64,000 nucleotides of DNA from Microcoleus sp. FACHB-672 (GTDB lineage: Bacteria > Cyanobacteriota > Cyanobacteriia > Cyanobacteriales > Oscillatoriaceae). The stretch is from positions 1 to 64,000 of the forward strand of contig NZ_JACJOU010000007.1 in NCBI RefSeq assembly GCF_014695725.1. The letters run 5' to 3'. Numbering within the stretch: position 1 is the stretch's first letter; each line of letters starts with the position of its first letter. Both the position numbers and the translations under genes were made by a program. The notes beneath the pieces are model-generated. The model was given only the letters and a program-made list of their open reading frames with translations. It did not search any database and was not told where the DNA came from. This document shows positions 1 to 8,456 of this stretch, piece after piece.

Positions 1-2
1 AT

Positions 3-128
<126 letters not shown>

Positions 129-144
129 GTTTTAGCGACTGCTT

Positions 145-178
145 AAAAAAGCGCTCTCAGAAATGAGGGCGCTTTTTT
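145..178 (+). terminator. Rho-independent terminator of psbA
   Basis: Hairpin AAAAAAGCGCTCTCA, loop gaaa, TGAGGGCGCTTTTTT. The stem is closed by an A-run and T-run, so it could also work on the minus strand for the Uma2 gene. Confidence 0.85.
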
Positions 179-225
179 GTTGGCTCGTAGTTAGGCTTTA
201 GCTGCATCCCCCTTAAACCAAGTAT

Positions 226-795
226 TTAAGCCGGCAACACTTCCTCATAAATTTCTGCCATTGCCAGCGTCAAATCCACAGAATTTAACTGTAAAATATC
301 ATCTGTTTCTAATATTTCTAAGTTCCAAGTTCCCGTTTCGTTTTTCCGATAAATTTCTACTTTCATCTCCTCTTGGGAAACCAGGACATATTCCTGCAAA
401 CTCGATAAACTTTGATAATTGAGACGTTTTTCACGCCGATCTAAGGTTTCTGTGGACGGAGAGAGAACTTCCACAATTAAACAAGGACGGGTTTTATAAT
501 ATTTTTCTGTATCTTGAGGATCGCACGTCACCATCACATCGGGATAGTAAAAGACATCGGCAGTATTGCTGGCAATTTCTATTTTAACTTTCATATCGGC
601 AATGAAAGTTTTACACCCACTACCGCGTAAATAAGTCAGTAAAGAAGCATAGATATTGCCGGCAATGCGGTTGTGTTCCTCGCTACCGCCAGACATGGCG
701 AAAATTTGACCACCGAGATATTCGTGGCGTCCTTTGCTACTTTCTTCGGATGTGAGGTAGTCTTCAGTAGAAATAAATGCCGACGCTAATTCCAT
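226..795 (-). CDS. Uma2 family endonuclease-like protein (DUF820)
   Basis: This 189-residue protein belongs to the Uma2/DUF820 family, which has a PD-(D/E)XK nuclease-like fold and is hugely expanded in cyanobacteria; its biological role is unsettled. Family marks visible are the N-terminal TSEEYL-like segment, RHEYLGGQIFAMSGGSEEHN, the YYPDVMVTCD segment with the acidic Asp, and PCLIVEVLSPSTETLDRREK with the Glu-x-Leu-Ser core. Length is typical. It starts with ATG behind a weak purine-rich stretch and is convergent with psbA. A degraded copy of its central segment lies about 1.1 kb away, at 1637-1738. Confidence 0.88.
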   Translation of the reverse strand: MELASAFISTEDYLTSEESSKGRHEYLGGQIFAMSGGSEEHNRIAGNIYASLLTYLRGSGCKTFIADMKVKIEIASNTADVFYYPDVMVTCDPQDTEKYYKTRPCLIVEVLSPSTETLDRREKRLNYQSLSSLQEYVLVSQEEMKVEIYRKNETGTWNLEILETDDILQLNSVDLTLAMAEIYEEVLPA

Positions 796-848
796 AATTT
801 CTTTGCCTAACTCTAGAGAATAGATTATTACACACTTAAATCAGCGCA

Positions 849-1628
849 ATGCTAATCCTATTCCCGGCGGACTACTTTAATCCCAAAACTATTGATAGTG
901 CCTTCTCCAATGAGGCAAACACATTTAAAGCTTGTGGTGCAGAAATTGCTTCGGTTGTGATCGAGGGTTTAGAAAGTGGTGAGCTAAAAACTAAGCCAAC
1001 TATTCATACAGGAGATGCCGTACTGTACAGAGGCTGGATGTTACCATTAGCGCAATATGAGTTTCTGGTGCAAAGTGTTGAAAAAATGGGTGGCATGATG
1101 CTTATCAGCACCAGTGAATATGCGGCGGCTCACTACTTGCCCAACTGGTATCCGTTAATTTCGCACCTAACCCCTGAAACTCGATTTTATAAATGTGACG
1201 AAAATTTAGTGGATGCTTTAGAACAACTGGGTTGGGAAAAATTTTTTATAAAAGACCACGTAAAATCGCTTAAAACCTCTCTAGGCTCTATTGTCGAGAC
1301 TCCACAAGATATTACGGCGGTGGTTCTAGAAATGCAAAAATTTAGGGGTCAGATTGAAGGGGGTTTGTGTGTTCGACGGATAGAAAATTGGGTGAACAAT
1401 TCTGAGCAACGGTATTTTATTTGGCAGGGCAATGTTTACGCAGCAAAAGAAACAGTGGTCATCCCGGATTTGGTTAGAGAATGCGCCCAAATAATTCCTA
1501 GCTCTTTTTTCAGCATAGACGTAGTCGAAACCGTTGATGGAAGACAGCGCGTTGTTGAAATTGGGGATGGGCAAGTGTCGGATCTCGTGGGTTGGACACC
1601 AGAAGAATTTACCCGCATTTGGTTCTAA
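849..1628 (+). CDS. ATP-grasp domain protein (DUF4343-like)
   Basis: A soluble 259-residue protein. The C-terminal half (about residues 120-255) has an ATP-grasp-like arrangement: FIKDHVKSLKTSLG gives a lysine in a nucleotide-binding strand, and FFSIDVVETVDGRQRVVEIGDGQVSDL resembles the metal-binding strand with Asp and Glu found in ATP-grasp ligases. Proteins of this shape are annotated as ATP-grasp domain-containing (DUF4343) in cyanobacteria and phages; the substrate is unknown. The start ATG lacks a clear ribosome site. It is divergent from the Uma2 gene, with 53 bases between the two starts. Confidence 0.7.
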   Translation: MLILFPADYFNPKTIDSAFSNEANTFKACGAEIASVVIEGLESGELKTKPTIHTGDAVLYRGWMLPLAQYEFLVQSVEKMGGMMLISTSEYAAAHYLPNWYPLISHLTPETRFYKCDENLVDALEQLGWEKFFIKDHVKSLKTSLGSIVETPQDITAVVLEMQKFRGQIEGGLCVRRIENWVNNSEQRYFIWQGNVYAAKETVVIPDLVRECAQIIPSSFFSIDVVETVDGRQRVVEIGDGQVSDLVGWTPEEFTRIWF

Positions 1629-1636
1629 TCTTTTGA

Positions 1637-1738
1637 GGGACGGTGAAAGAACTTCCACAATTACACAATGACGGGTTTTATAATATTTTTCTGTCTCTTG
1701 AGGGTCGTACGTCACCATCACATTGGGATAGTAAAAGC
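1637..1738 (-). pseudogene. Fragment of a second Uma2 gene
   Basis: The minus strand reads YYPNVMVTYDPQETEKYY followed by KTRHCVIVEVLSPS, which matches the central part of the intact Uma2 gene (complement of about 455-552) almost codon for codon. Nothing before or after it matches, so it is a roughly 100-base remnant of a paralogue. It is squeezed between the ATP-grasp gene stop and the vWA gene stop. Confidence 0.8.
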
Positions 1739-1740
1739 CC

Positions 1741-2796
1741 TCAAATTCTCTGCCGCACTGCTAATACCTGCTGGACAAATTCTGGATATTGCTCCTTCAC
1801 CCATTTAGGAAATATCAAAAGTGGATCGTTTGTTATCTGGCGTTTTAAAAGTGAAATAATATCATCTACTTCATTGACTAAATCAAAGACAAAGATATCA
1901 TAGGGCATTTGATTGTTGACATTGAAATCAAGATCAAGAAAGTGTTTGATATCAACATCTTTCCCCACACCCAAGACAAAAAACTTAACGGTATTGGGAT
2001 TATCAATATTAGCGCAGGCTTTCGCAATGCAATTGATAAACTGCGGTTCATCATTAAATAAACCATCGGTATAGATAATAAAAAAAGCGCCCCGATTTTT
2101 TGGTTTGCCCTCACGCAACCAAGTATCTAAGCATTTTTCTAAAGTAGGGGCGATGAAGGTTGTTGTCTTCGGTTGATTCTCGCTAAAAATTTTCCAGACT
2201 TGGGAGGCATCGGCAATAGCAATGGGATTCGGTGCAACTTCATGCCGGCTGAAGAAATAAATCGAAACAGACTCACAAATTTGCTGTCCAACTTGTTTCA
2301 CCGATTGCCAGCCGGCAGATAAAATTGAGGCGATATGTCCTTCTATCACTTCTTGCAAATATTGATAGCGAGTTTGGGTGCCGGTATCGGCATCTTTTCT
2401 CACCATTGACCCGCTTTGGTCAATTAAGATAAAAACGTCCCGGTTGTAAATGGTGGAAAACCGCAATTCATCCTTTTCCGCTGAGTTTTCACTTAAGGAA
2501 GTGGCGGAGCCGGCACAGTCTGTCCGCTGCAGCACTTGTGAATTGACTAATTCTGGCTTGTAACGATCAAACAATGCAATTAACTCTGGACGTTTGAAGC
2601 GACGTTCATCAGGAAAGTCATTGCGGATACCAAATTCTTTGCAAATATTTTCAATGTGTTTTCTAACCGTTGCTTCCGTAATTGTCAAAGCTTTGGCGAT
2701 CTCTGCGTCAGTTTCGCCGGCTAACACCTTCAACAAAACCTGCTTGCGCCGATGAGGCAGCTTATCGAAGGCTTGATCGAACTGGTTGTGATTCAT
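1741..2796 (-). CDS. HTH-von Willebrand factor A domain protein
   Basis: About 351 residues from the ATG at 2796; a TTG 13 codons upstream would also be possible. Residues 1-70 form a LuxR/sigma-4-like helix-turn-helix (LPHRRKQVLLKVLAGETDAE, then TITEATVRKHIENI), a module found at the N-terminus of many cyanobacterial vWA-MoxR-associated and NB-ARC/WD40 proteins. After a linker, a vWA domain starts with VFILIDQSGSM, the DxSxS metal-ion-dependent adhesion motif, and includes FIIYTDGLFND. Such vWA proteins usually act as scaffolds in ATPase or signalling complexes. No partner ATPase is adjacent. The function is not known. Confidence 0.75.
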   Translation of the reverse strand: MNHNQFDQAFDKLPHRRKQVLLKVLAGETDAEIAKALTITEATVRKHIENICKEFGIRNDFPDERRFKRPELIALFDRYKPELVNSQVLQRTDCAGSATSLSENSAEKDELRFSTIYNRDVFILIDQSGSMVRKDADTGTQTRYQYLQEVIEGHIASILSAGWQSVKQVGQQICESVSIYFFSRHEVAPNPIAIADASQVWKIFSENQPKTTTFIAPTLEKCLDTWLREGKPKNRGAFFIIYTDGLFNDEPQFINCIAKACANIDNPNTVKFFVLGVGKDVDIKHFLDLDFNVNNQMPYDIFVFDLVNEVDDIISLLKRQITNDPLLIFPKWVKEQYPEFVQQVLAVRQRI

Positions 2797-2964
2797 GCAC
2801 TCTAAAATGGAGCCATGTCTTTTAGCATATCGCAAGCGCGAGCTACAGGTACGTTTTACCGCCCTACTTGTGAATCTTTTTACACAACTTCCGGATGTGT
2901 ATGAGGCACAATGTAATTTTGAGATCTAGATACAAGCCGTTACACGGGCTACTAGATCCCGCGA

Positions 2965-3315
2965 ATGGACACCCTATTCACTGACACTGTCAAAATGTTC
3001 CCACAACCTCTTTTAGGTATCGTCGAACAAGCCATCGCTTACAATCAGCGAGGACGAGTTAAATTTGACGGGACATACTGGCCGGCACGCTTCTACAATC
3101 CAGATTGTCAAGCGACTGTGTCGCCTAACCAGTTTGTGAGTGTCGTTGCACGCGAAGGCATTACGCTGCTGGTAGTCCCCATCGATCCGATAACTTTACC
3201 GGAATCTCCCATTGAACTGTCAGACAGTGAGGCAGCTTTTGCCGGCACTGACTCCGGGCGTCAGATGTACTGGGAAGAACGTTTAAGCCGACGGACTTCT
3301 GTTCCTGTATTTTAG
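2965..3315 (+). CDS. Small NfeD-like OB-fold protein
   Basis: A 116-residue protein without signal or membrane segment. The segment GRVKFDGTYWPARF followed by VVAREGITLLVVP resembles the OB-fold C-terminal domain of NfeD/SPFH-associated proteins, here as a stand-alone domain. In the family the domain partners membrane stomatin-like proteins, but no such gene is nearby. Starts at ATG. It is divergent from the HTH-vWA gene and is followed by a terminator at 3395-3421. Confidence 0.6.
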   Translation: MDTLFTDTVKMFPQPLLGIVEQAIAYNQRGRVKFDGTYWPARFYNPDCQATVSPNQFVSVVAREGITLLVVPIDPITLPESPIELSDSEAAFAGTDSGRQMYWEERLSRRTSVPVF

Positions 3316-3394
3316 CCACGGCTTTGTACAGGACATTCCAAGATTTTAGAGTATAGGGTGTATCTAACTGTGTCAAAGTATCATATCTTGGCGA

Positions 3395-3421
3395 AAAAGG
3401 CGGGCATTTAGCTCGCCTTTT
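3395..3421 (+). terminator. Rho-independent terminator
   Basis: Hairpin AAAAGGCGGGC, loop attta, GCTCGCCTTTT, lying between the NfeD-like gene and rsmA. Confidence 0.7.
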
Positions 3422-3459
3422 GCAATTTCAGGGTAGCTGCCGGCCCGTAAAATGAAGAA

Positions 3460-4341
3460 ATGACTTTTCAACCTCGTAAACGATTCGCTCAGCACTGGCT
3501 ACAAAGTGAAAAGACGCTGCATCAAATCATCAGTGCGGCTGAGTTATCTCAAAACGACCGTGTCCTGGAAATTGGCCCCGGCACCGGCATCTTGACGCGC
3601 CAGCTGTTGCCCCTTGTCCAGTCTGCTGTCGCCGTAGAAATTGACCGCGATTTATGCCAACACCTAGCTAAACAGCTAGGGCAAACAGCAAACTTTTTGC
3701 TCCTCCAAGGCGATTTCCTTTCCCTAGAATTGGACGCCCTACTAAGCGCATGGCCGGCATTCCAACATCCGAATAAAGTTGTGGCCAACATCCCCTACAA
3801 CATCACCGGCCCGATTTTAGAAAAACTTCTAGGCACCATCAACGCGCCGGCTGCCAAACCCTTTGATTCAATCGTGTTGCTGGTACAAAAAGAAGTCGCA
3901 GAACGACTTTACGCTCAACCAGGGTCAAGAGCTTTCGGTGCCCTTTCCGTGCGGGTGCAGTATTTGGCCACCTGCGAATTAATCTGCCCTGTGCCGGCTA
4001 AAGCCTTTCACCCGCCCCCAAAAGTAGACTCTGCTGTTGTGCGGCTGCGTCCCCGACACGTAGAGATGCCGGCAGACAATCCCCGCTTGATGGGTACATT
4101 AATTCAGCAAGGCTTCTCCAGCAAGCGCAAAATGTTGCGAAATAACTTGAAAGGGCTAATTGATCGCGATCGCTTGACCCACTTACTGGAACAATTAAAA
4201 TTAAATCCCCAAGTCCGCGCCGAAGACCTCAGCGTTGCCAATTGGGTCGCCCTCAGCAACCAGTTAAACACTGGAGACTTATTGAACCGGCAAGATACAG
4301 AACACATTACGGAAGACACAGACTCAGCCCCTCTTCCCTAG
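3460..4341 (+). CDS. rsmA: 16S rRNA (A1518/A1519) dimethyltransferase RsmA/KsgA
   Basis: A 293-residue enzyme that dimethylates two adjacent adenosines in the 3' loop of 16S rRNA, using SAM, late in 30S assembly. Visible are the SAM-binding motif LEIGPGTGILT (about residues 36-46), the acidic VAVEIDRDL, and the catalytic motif ANIPYNITGPIL (NxPY type). The C-terminal RNA-binding helical domain includes FSSKRKMLRNNLKG. The last ~20 residues are a poorly conserved tail. The gene is followed by ispE after 26 bases, an rsmA-ispE arrangement seen in many cyanobacteria and consistent with one operon. Confidence 0.97.
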   Translation: MTFQPRKRFAQHWLQSEKTLHQIISAAELSQNDRVLEIGPGTGILTRQLLPLVQSAVAVEIDRDLCQHLAKQLGQTANFLLLQGDFLSLELDALLSAWPAFQHPNKVVANIPYNITGPILEKLLGTINAPAAKPFDSIVLLVQKEVAERLYAQPGSRAFGALSVRVQYLATCELICPVPAKAFHPPPKVDSAVVRLRPRHVEMPADNPRLMGTLIQQGFSSKRKMLRNNLKGLIDRDRLTHLLEQLKLNPQVRAEDLSVANWVALSNQLNTGDLLNRQDTEHITEDTDSAPLP

Positions 4342-4367
4342 CCCTTAGCCCCTCAAACGCCCCTCTC

Positions 4368-5321
4368 ATGCAAACCTACACCCTGATCGCCCCAGCCAAA
4401 ATCAATTTGTATCTGGAAATCATCGGCACTCGCCCGGATGGCTATCATGAACTGGCGATGGTATTGCAAAGTGTGGATTTAGCAGATCAAATTGCTGTGC
4501 GTGCCAATGGAACCGATGAAATTCGCATTCACTGTGATCATCCCCAAGTGCCGCTTGACAAAAGTAACCTGGCTTATCGCGCTGCCCAACTCATGGCTGA
4601 GCAGTTTCCAGATAGCTTTGAAAACTTTGGGGGTGCTGACATCACGATTCACAAGCACATCCCTGTGGCTGCTGGACTAGCCGGCGGCTCAACTGATGCC
4701 GCAGCAGTGCTGGTGGGGCTAGATTTGATGTGGGAACTGGGTTTGACGAGTACGGAATTACAAGAGTTGGGAGGCCGGCTGGGTTCTGATGTGCCTTTCT
4801 GCATTGCCGGTGGAACAGCACTCGCCACCGGCAGAGGTGATGCCCTTTCTCCCCTGCCGGATTTGACTCATTTGTATGTGGTGCTGGCGAAGTACCGCAG
4901 TCTGGAAGTATCTACAGCTTGGGCTTACCAGACGTTCCGGCAGCAGTTTAGCAATACTTACGTTTCTGACGTAAATACCCTCGAAAACCGCCGGCAGCGC
5001 GTCCACTCTGGGCCGATGGTAAATGCCATTGCCCATCGCGACGGCGCGAAAATTGGCCAGTTACTCCATAATGATTTAGAGCGCGTGGTGTTGCCGGCCT
5101 ATCCGCAAGTGTCGCGTTTGCGCCAAACCTTCGAGCAGCAGCCGGTTTTGGGAGCGATGATGTCTGGTTCCGGGCCAACTGTCTTTGCGGTGGCGGAATC
5201 TCAAGCGCAAGCACAACAAGTTAAAGAAGCGGTGAAAGCGGCTGTTCCTGACCCTGATTTAGAGCTATGGGTGGCGAAGCTCATCTCCACTGGCATTCAA
5301 CTAGCATCCCCCATAAAGTAG
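4368..5321 (+). CDS. ispE: 4-diphosphocytidyl-2-C-methyl-D-erythritol kinase
   Basis: A 317-residue GHMP kinase that phosphorylates CDP-methylerythritol in the MEP isoprenoid pathway, which supplies carotenoid, phytol and quinone precursors. The ATG at 4368 was chosen because it gives the family N-terminus MQTYTLIAPAKINLYLEI; a longer frame upstream overlaps rsmA and shows no homology. Key motifs are PVAAGLAGGSTDAAAVL (GHMP ATP-binding loop, about residues 100-117) and the C-terminal GAMMSGSGPTVFAV. Length is normal. Confidence 0.96.
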   Translation: MQTYTLIAPAKINLYLEIIGTRPDGYHELAMVLQSVDLADQIAVRANGTDEIRIHCDHPQVPLDKSNLAYRAAQLMAEQFPDSFENFGGADITIHKHIPVAAGLAGGSTDAAAVLVGLDLMWELGLTSTELQELGGRLGSDVPFCIAGGTALATGRGDALSPLPDLTHLYVVLAKYRSLEVSTAWAYQTFRQQFSNTYVSDVNTLENRRQRVHSGPMVNAIAHRDGAKIGQLLHNDLERVVLPAYPQVSRLRQTFEQQPVLGAMMSGSGPTVFAVAESQAQAQQVKEAVKAAVPDPDLELWVAKLISTGIQLASPIK

Positions 5322-5588
5322 TGTTAGCACTTAGCCTGAAAGCGTTTTGAATTCTGGTTTGGGGAGAAGTGGGAATCAGGTATGAGGCATTGGGCACCCC
5401 TGTGAGTCTTTCCCATAAAGCGAGAATATAAGGAAAGCAAGAAATTTGTTTCGCTTGCGGCGTTGAGATGGGCTGCCCGATCCCTTGCCGGCTGAACAAT
5501 GGGAGATTGGATAAAATGGTCTGTCTATGAACCCTGATGCGCTACAGATTTCAATCCTCAATTCTTTCCCTTACCTCCTAATAAAGCA

Positions 5589-5927
5589 ATGACTGACCTG
5601 AACCCAACGCCCAATTCCCCTTCTTTAACCCCTGAGCAACCCAGTGTGCTACGCTGCATCACCGGCTCTTTAGTGTCCAGCGCCCTCGCCTTTGCCGGCT
5701 ACCTGCTCACCAGCTCAATTGCCCAAAGCTTTGCAAATAAGCCAATTCACTCTGACAATGTTGCGGTTGTGAATATTTCATCGGCTGTGCGTACCCTGGT
5801 TGTGGGAATCAGCACGATGGCCACCGGCATCTTTGCGCTAGTGTCTTTGGGACTCATGGCTCTAGGAATTAAGATTCTGATTCAGCAGCTTGGCAAACAA
5901 TCGGCACCGCCTTCAGATGCTCAATAG
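5589..5927 (+). CDS. DUF3082 membrane protein
   Basis: A 112-residue protein with two hydrophobic segments (about residues 25-45 and 65-95) and a proline-rich N-terminus, matching the cyanobacterial/plastid-lineage DUF3082 family as I remember it. Its place after ispE recurs in cyanobacterial genomes. The function is unknown; an integral membrane location is inferred. Starts at ATG. Confidence 0.75.
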   Translation: MTDLNPTPNSPSLTPEQPSVLRCITGSLVSSALAFAGYLLTSSIAQSFANKPIHSDNVAVVNISSAVRTLVVGISTMATGIFALVSLGLMALGIKILIQQLGKQSAPPSDAQ

Positions 5928-5998
5928 TTCTAAATGTTCTGCCATCAGGGATAATAATCCAATTTGGGTTCTAGTCAAGATCCCCAGGAGACGGTTGA

Positions 5999-6643
5999 TT
6001 GGTGGAAAAAACCCCTAATAAGTACGAATATGCTTATCGAGATAGCAAACCGAGGTATCATCATCCCTATTTGATGACTCCGCTGCTGGAAATACTGTCT
6101 GCCCACAGCCAGGCCGGTGCTGCCCAGACGCGCGTGCTCGATCTTGGGTGTGGAAATGGCAGTCTCACCCATCTTGTGGCACAGCACGGGTATGAAGTTG
6201 TTGGTCTTGACAGTTCTGAACAGGGAATTGCTATTGCCCGTGAGAGTTTCCCAGATTGCAAATTTATCGAAGCAGATATTTACGATCTGCCAGATGCCGG
6301 TCTGATTAATTCATTTGATATTGTCATGGCAGTTGAAGTGATCGAACACTTATTTTATCCAAAAGAATTGGTCAGATACGCCCAAAAGTGCTTGAAACCG
6401 AACGGGTATTTAATTCTTAGCACGCCCTATCACGGCTACTTAAAAAACCTGATGTTGGCTGCTTCAGGAAAAATGGATGAGCATTTTACTGTTCTTTGGG
6501 ATATGGGTCACGTTAAATTCTTCTCTGTGCCGACGCTTTCCACTTTATTAAAATCTGAAGGATATACTGATATTTCCTTCAGGTTTGCCGGTCGGTTGCC
6601 CTATCTTTGGAAATCAATGTTGTGTTCTTGTAAGCCGTCCTAG
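5999..6643 (+). CDS. Class I SAM-dependent methyltransferase
   Basis: About 214 residues from a TTG, or 213 from the adjacent GTG at 6002; AGGAG at 5986 fits either start. It has the UbiG/type-11 methyltransferase motifs VLDLGCGNGSLT (motif I), VVGLDSSEQGI (post-I acidic residue), DIVMAVEVIEHLF (motif II) and LKPNGYLILSTPY (motif III). The C-terminus HVKFFSVPTLSTLLKSEGY is typical of sugar or lipid methyltransferases. The substrate is unknown and the neighbours give no pathway. Confidence 0.82.
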   Translation: MVEKTPNKYEYAYRDSKPRYHHPYLMTPLLEILSAHSQAGAAQTRVLDLGCGNGSLTHLVAQHGYEVVGLDSSEQGIAIARESFPDCKFIEADIYDLPDAGLINSFDIVMAVEVIEHLFYPKELVRYAQKCLKPNGYLILSTPYHGYLKNLMLAASGKMDEHFTVLWDMGHVKFFSVPTLSTLLKSEGYTDISFRFAGRLPYLWKSMLCSCKPS

Positions 6644-7130
6644 TCATTTGTAAACAGAGATTAGCCTTAAAAAGCTTTAAAAACCTGTTTGTTAAATCGC
6701 TCCTCATGACTTGCCGGCTGAATACTTGTAGGTTGGGTTGAGCGAAGCGCAACTCTCCGTTTCACTCCGCCCAACAGGCGCTCAACTAAAAGTTAACGAT
6801 TACTCGCTCATCAACTTTTGGTCAATCAACCTGTCGTTAATGATGCAAAAAACGTTGAAATAACCTTGAGAAGACTAGTTACTCAACCTAATGCGTCAGG
6901 TTTTGAGCTTAATTCGATTGCTCTAATTTAATTTAGTAAAAATTGTTGAGTAGGATGCATAAGTCACGCACCCTACTAGCGAAGGATATTTTTTAACCGG
7001 CACTCTTGAACTTGAGGACCCAACAATTGAGATTGTTGGGAGATTTTGCCTCTGGACTGGAATTTTCCTGCAAAGCATTCAGCGCAAACAGTGATGGAGT
7101 GAATGAAAGATTGCGTAACCGAATGCTTGC
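6644..7130. repeat. Non-coding spacer with dispersed cyanobacterial repeats
   Basis: No gene seen. Two repeat types common in cyanobacterial spacers are present. One starts near 6729 (GTAGGTTGGGTTGAGCGAAG) and carries a later GCCCAACA. The other, near 6949-6979, is an inverted GAGTAGGATGC ... GCACCCTACTAG element that can form a hairpin. Confidence 0.55.
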
Positions 7131-7391
7131 TTATGTCATTGGGAAAAATTGACTGACATGAAGAATGCTTTCTCCGTGATCGGGAATCCAAGCAACCCAC
7201 TCGCTATCGGAATGCCGGCACAGCAAAAGGGCTTCGTCAAAACTGAAAGAACTAGGAACCTCTAGGAGTGTCACCCACGTATTCGGCTGGAGTTCTTGTT
7301 GCCACTGATGCCTATCTAGGTGTCTTGCAGCGGGCCGAGGATAGGGACAGGACGGGATATTGAAGTTGGGTGTGCGGATGTCGAGTTTCAT
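7131..7391 (-). CDS. Conserved small cyanobacterial protein of unknown function
   Basis: 86 residues, soluble, tryptophan-rich. The pattern NTWVTLLEVPSSFSFDEALL followed by SDSEWVAWIPDHGESILHV looks like a conserved globular family that I have seen only in cyanobacteria; I know no function. The start is well supported: GAGGAGGAATTT sits directly before the ATG. Monocistronic on the minus strand. Confidence 0.72.
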   Translation of the reverse strand: MKLDIRTPNFNIPSCPYPRPAARHLDRHQWQQELQPNTWVTLLEVPSSFSFDEALLLCRHSDSEWVAWIPDHGESILHVSQFFPMT

Positions 7392-8135
7392 AAATTCCTC
7401 CTCGGGTTAACAGCACACCGCTAAGGCTTCCCGATCGGCTAGGATACTAAGCCGGCTTAGCAGTGGGCTAAAATCAATTGCGTTCTGTAACAAAGGATAC
7501 AGAAAATATTTGATTCCTGACAACCAATTGTCTTAGAACTTTACAACCGCATCAGTGCTGCTCTTGTGGACGTGGCCCGAACTTATTTTTCACCGGCATC
7601 GCTGCAATCACTGCCGGCACTGGGTTTGAGGCGATCACCGACAGGCCGGCGCTCACAAATTTTGCTCTAATCAATGCGAACAAAAAATCATACAAAGCAA
7701 AAAGTTTTGCAATTCTTATTTTTCGCCGGAATTTTCCCCAAAGATTCCACAAACATTCCACAGGTAAGCAGAGCGTTTTCCACAATTTAGACAGAGTTTT
7801 CCACAGGGGGGAACGGTATCATCAACGCTTGATGCTGGATTGGGGATTTCTCAGACAACACCTGGAACCTGTGGCAAAAGTTGTTTTTGTGTAAAGTTAT
7901 GTAACGAAAAATGCCCTAAAACACTGATTTTTTCGTAAACCTTTTTTTTGTATGAAGGCGGTTGTAACATTTCGCATCATTGACAACCCCACCCCCTGGT
8001 AGCGCAAAATGAACCGGCCTACCTAAAAATGCTCTCACCTGGACGGGCTTTGTTCGTCGCTTCTGCGTAGTGGAAGTGAAGGCAATCGCCGGCCCAGGGA
8101 AGGGAGAAAATAAGTAGCCGGCCTAAGGAGATTTT
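7392..8135. other. 744-base non-coding region
   Basis: No convincing gene: the longest frame (minus, 7552-7785) has low-complexity content and no ribosome site. The region holds an AT-rich stretch at about 7675-7735 followed by the row of DnaA-box-like sites listed separately, then poly-T tracts at 7930-7950. Confidence 0.6.
7743..7805 (+). other. Cluster of DnaA-box-like sites (possible replication origin)
   Basis: Four same-direction nonamers ending in TCCACA: GATTCCACA (7743), CATTCCACA (7754), TTTTCCACA (7776) and TTTTCCACA (7797). The last two match the cyanobacterial DnaA box exactly. Spacings of 11, 22 and 21 bases keep all four on one face of the helix, next to an AT-rich stretch. 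No dnaA or dnaN is in the window, so an origin role is only a hypothesis. Confidence 0.4.
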
Positions 8136-8360
8136 ATGAACGCAAGCATCAGCATTCTGGCGGAAATTCCCGAAGAATTACACGAATCCCTCAAAAACTA
8201 CTTGGACAGCCATCCAGACTGGGATCAAGACCGGGTTTTTTCTGCCGCTCTGTCACTGTTTTTGCTGCAAAATGGCAGTAGTGGCAGCCCTGAATCGTCA
8301 CGAAGCTATCGTCAGGCTGCCCGCGTGTATCTTGAATCGCTGTTCAAACACCCGGTTTAA
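8136..8360 (+). CDS. DUF2811 small protein (RHH-like)
   Basis: 74 residues: ISILAEIPEELHESLKNYLD then HPDWDQDRVFSAALSLFLLQ. This matches the cyanobacterial DUF2811 family, whose size and strand-helix-helix prediction resemble ribbon-helix-helix proteins. DNA binding is inference only. AAGGAG lies 7 bases before the ATG. It precedes the protoporphyrinogen oxidase gene by about 95 bases, which include a TCTAAAA short tandem repeat. Confidence 0.75.
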   Translation: MNASISILAEIPEELHESLKNYLDSHPDWDQDRVFSAALSLFLLQNGSSGSPESSRSYRQAARVYLESLFKHPV

Positions 8361-8411
8361 AACTTCATGGGGGTGCGTAAATTTTAGAGATTGGATTTTG
8401 GATCGCTCGCC

Positions 8412-8441
8412 ACTCTAAAATCTAAAATCTAAAATTTAAAA
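8412..8441. repeat. Short tandem heptamer repeat (TCTAAAA)
   Basis: Three to four imperfect copies of TCTAAAA in the spacer before the protoporphyrinogen oxidase gene. The inverse form (TTTTAGA copies) occurs at about 56748-56769 before the minus-strand coiled-coil gene. Such heptamer tandems are frequent in filamentous cyanobacteria. Confidence 0.6.
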
Positions 8442-8456
8442 TTTTTTGCCAGAGTC

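Noticed and set aside
7552-7785. 77-codon minus frame in the DnaA-box region
   Set aside because: No ribosome site, and the start codon falls among the repeated nonamers; better explained as non-coding.
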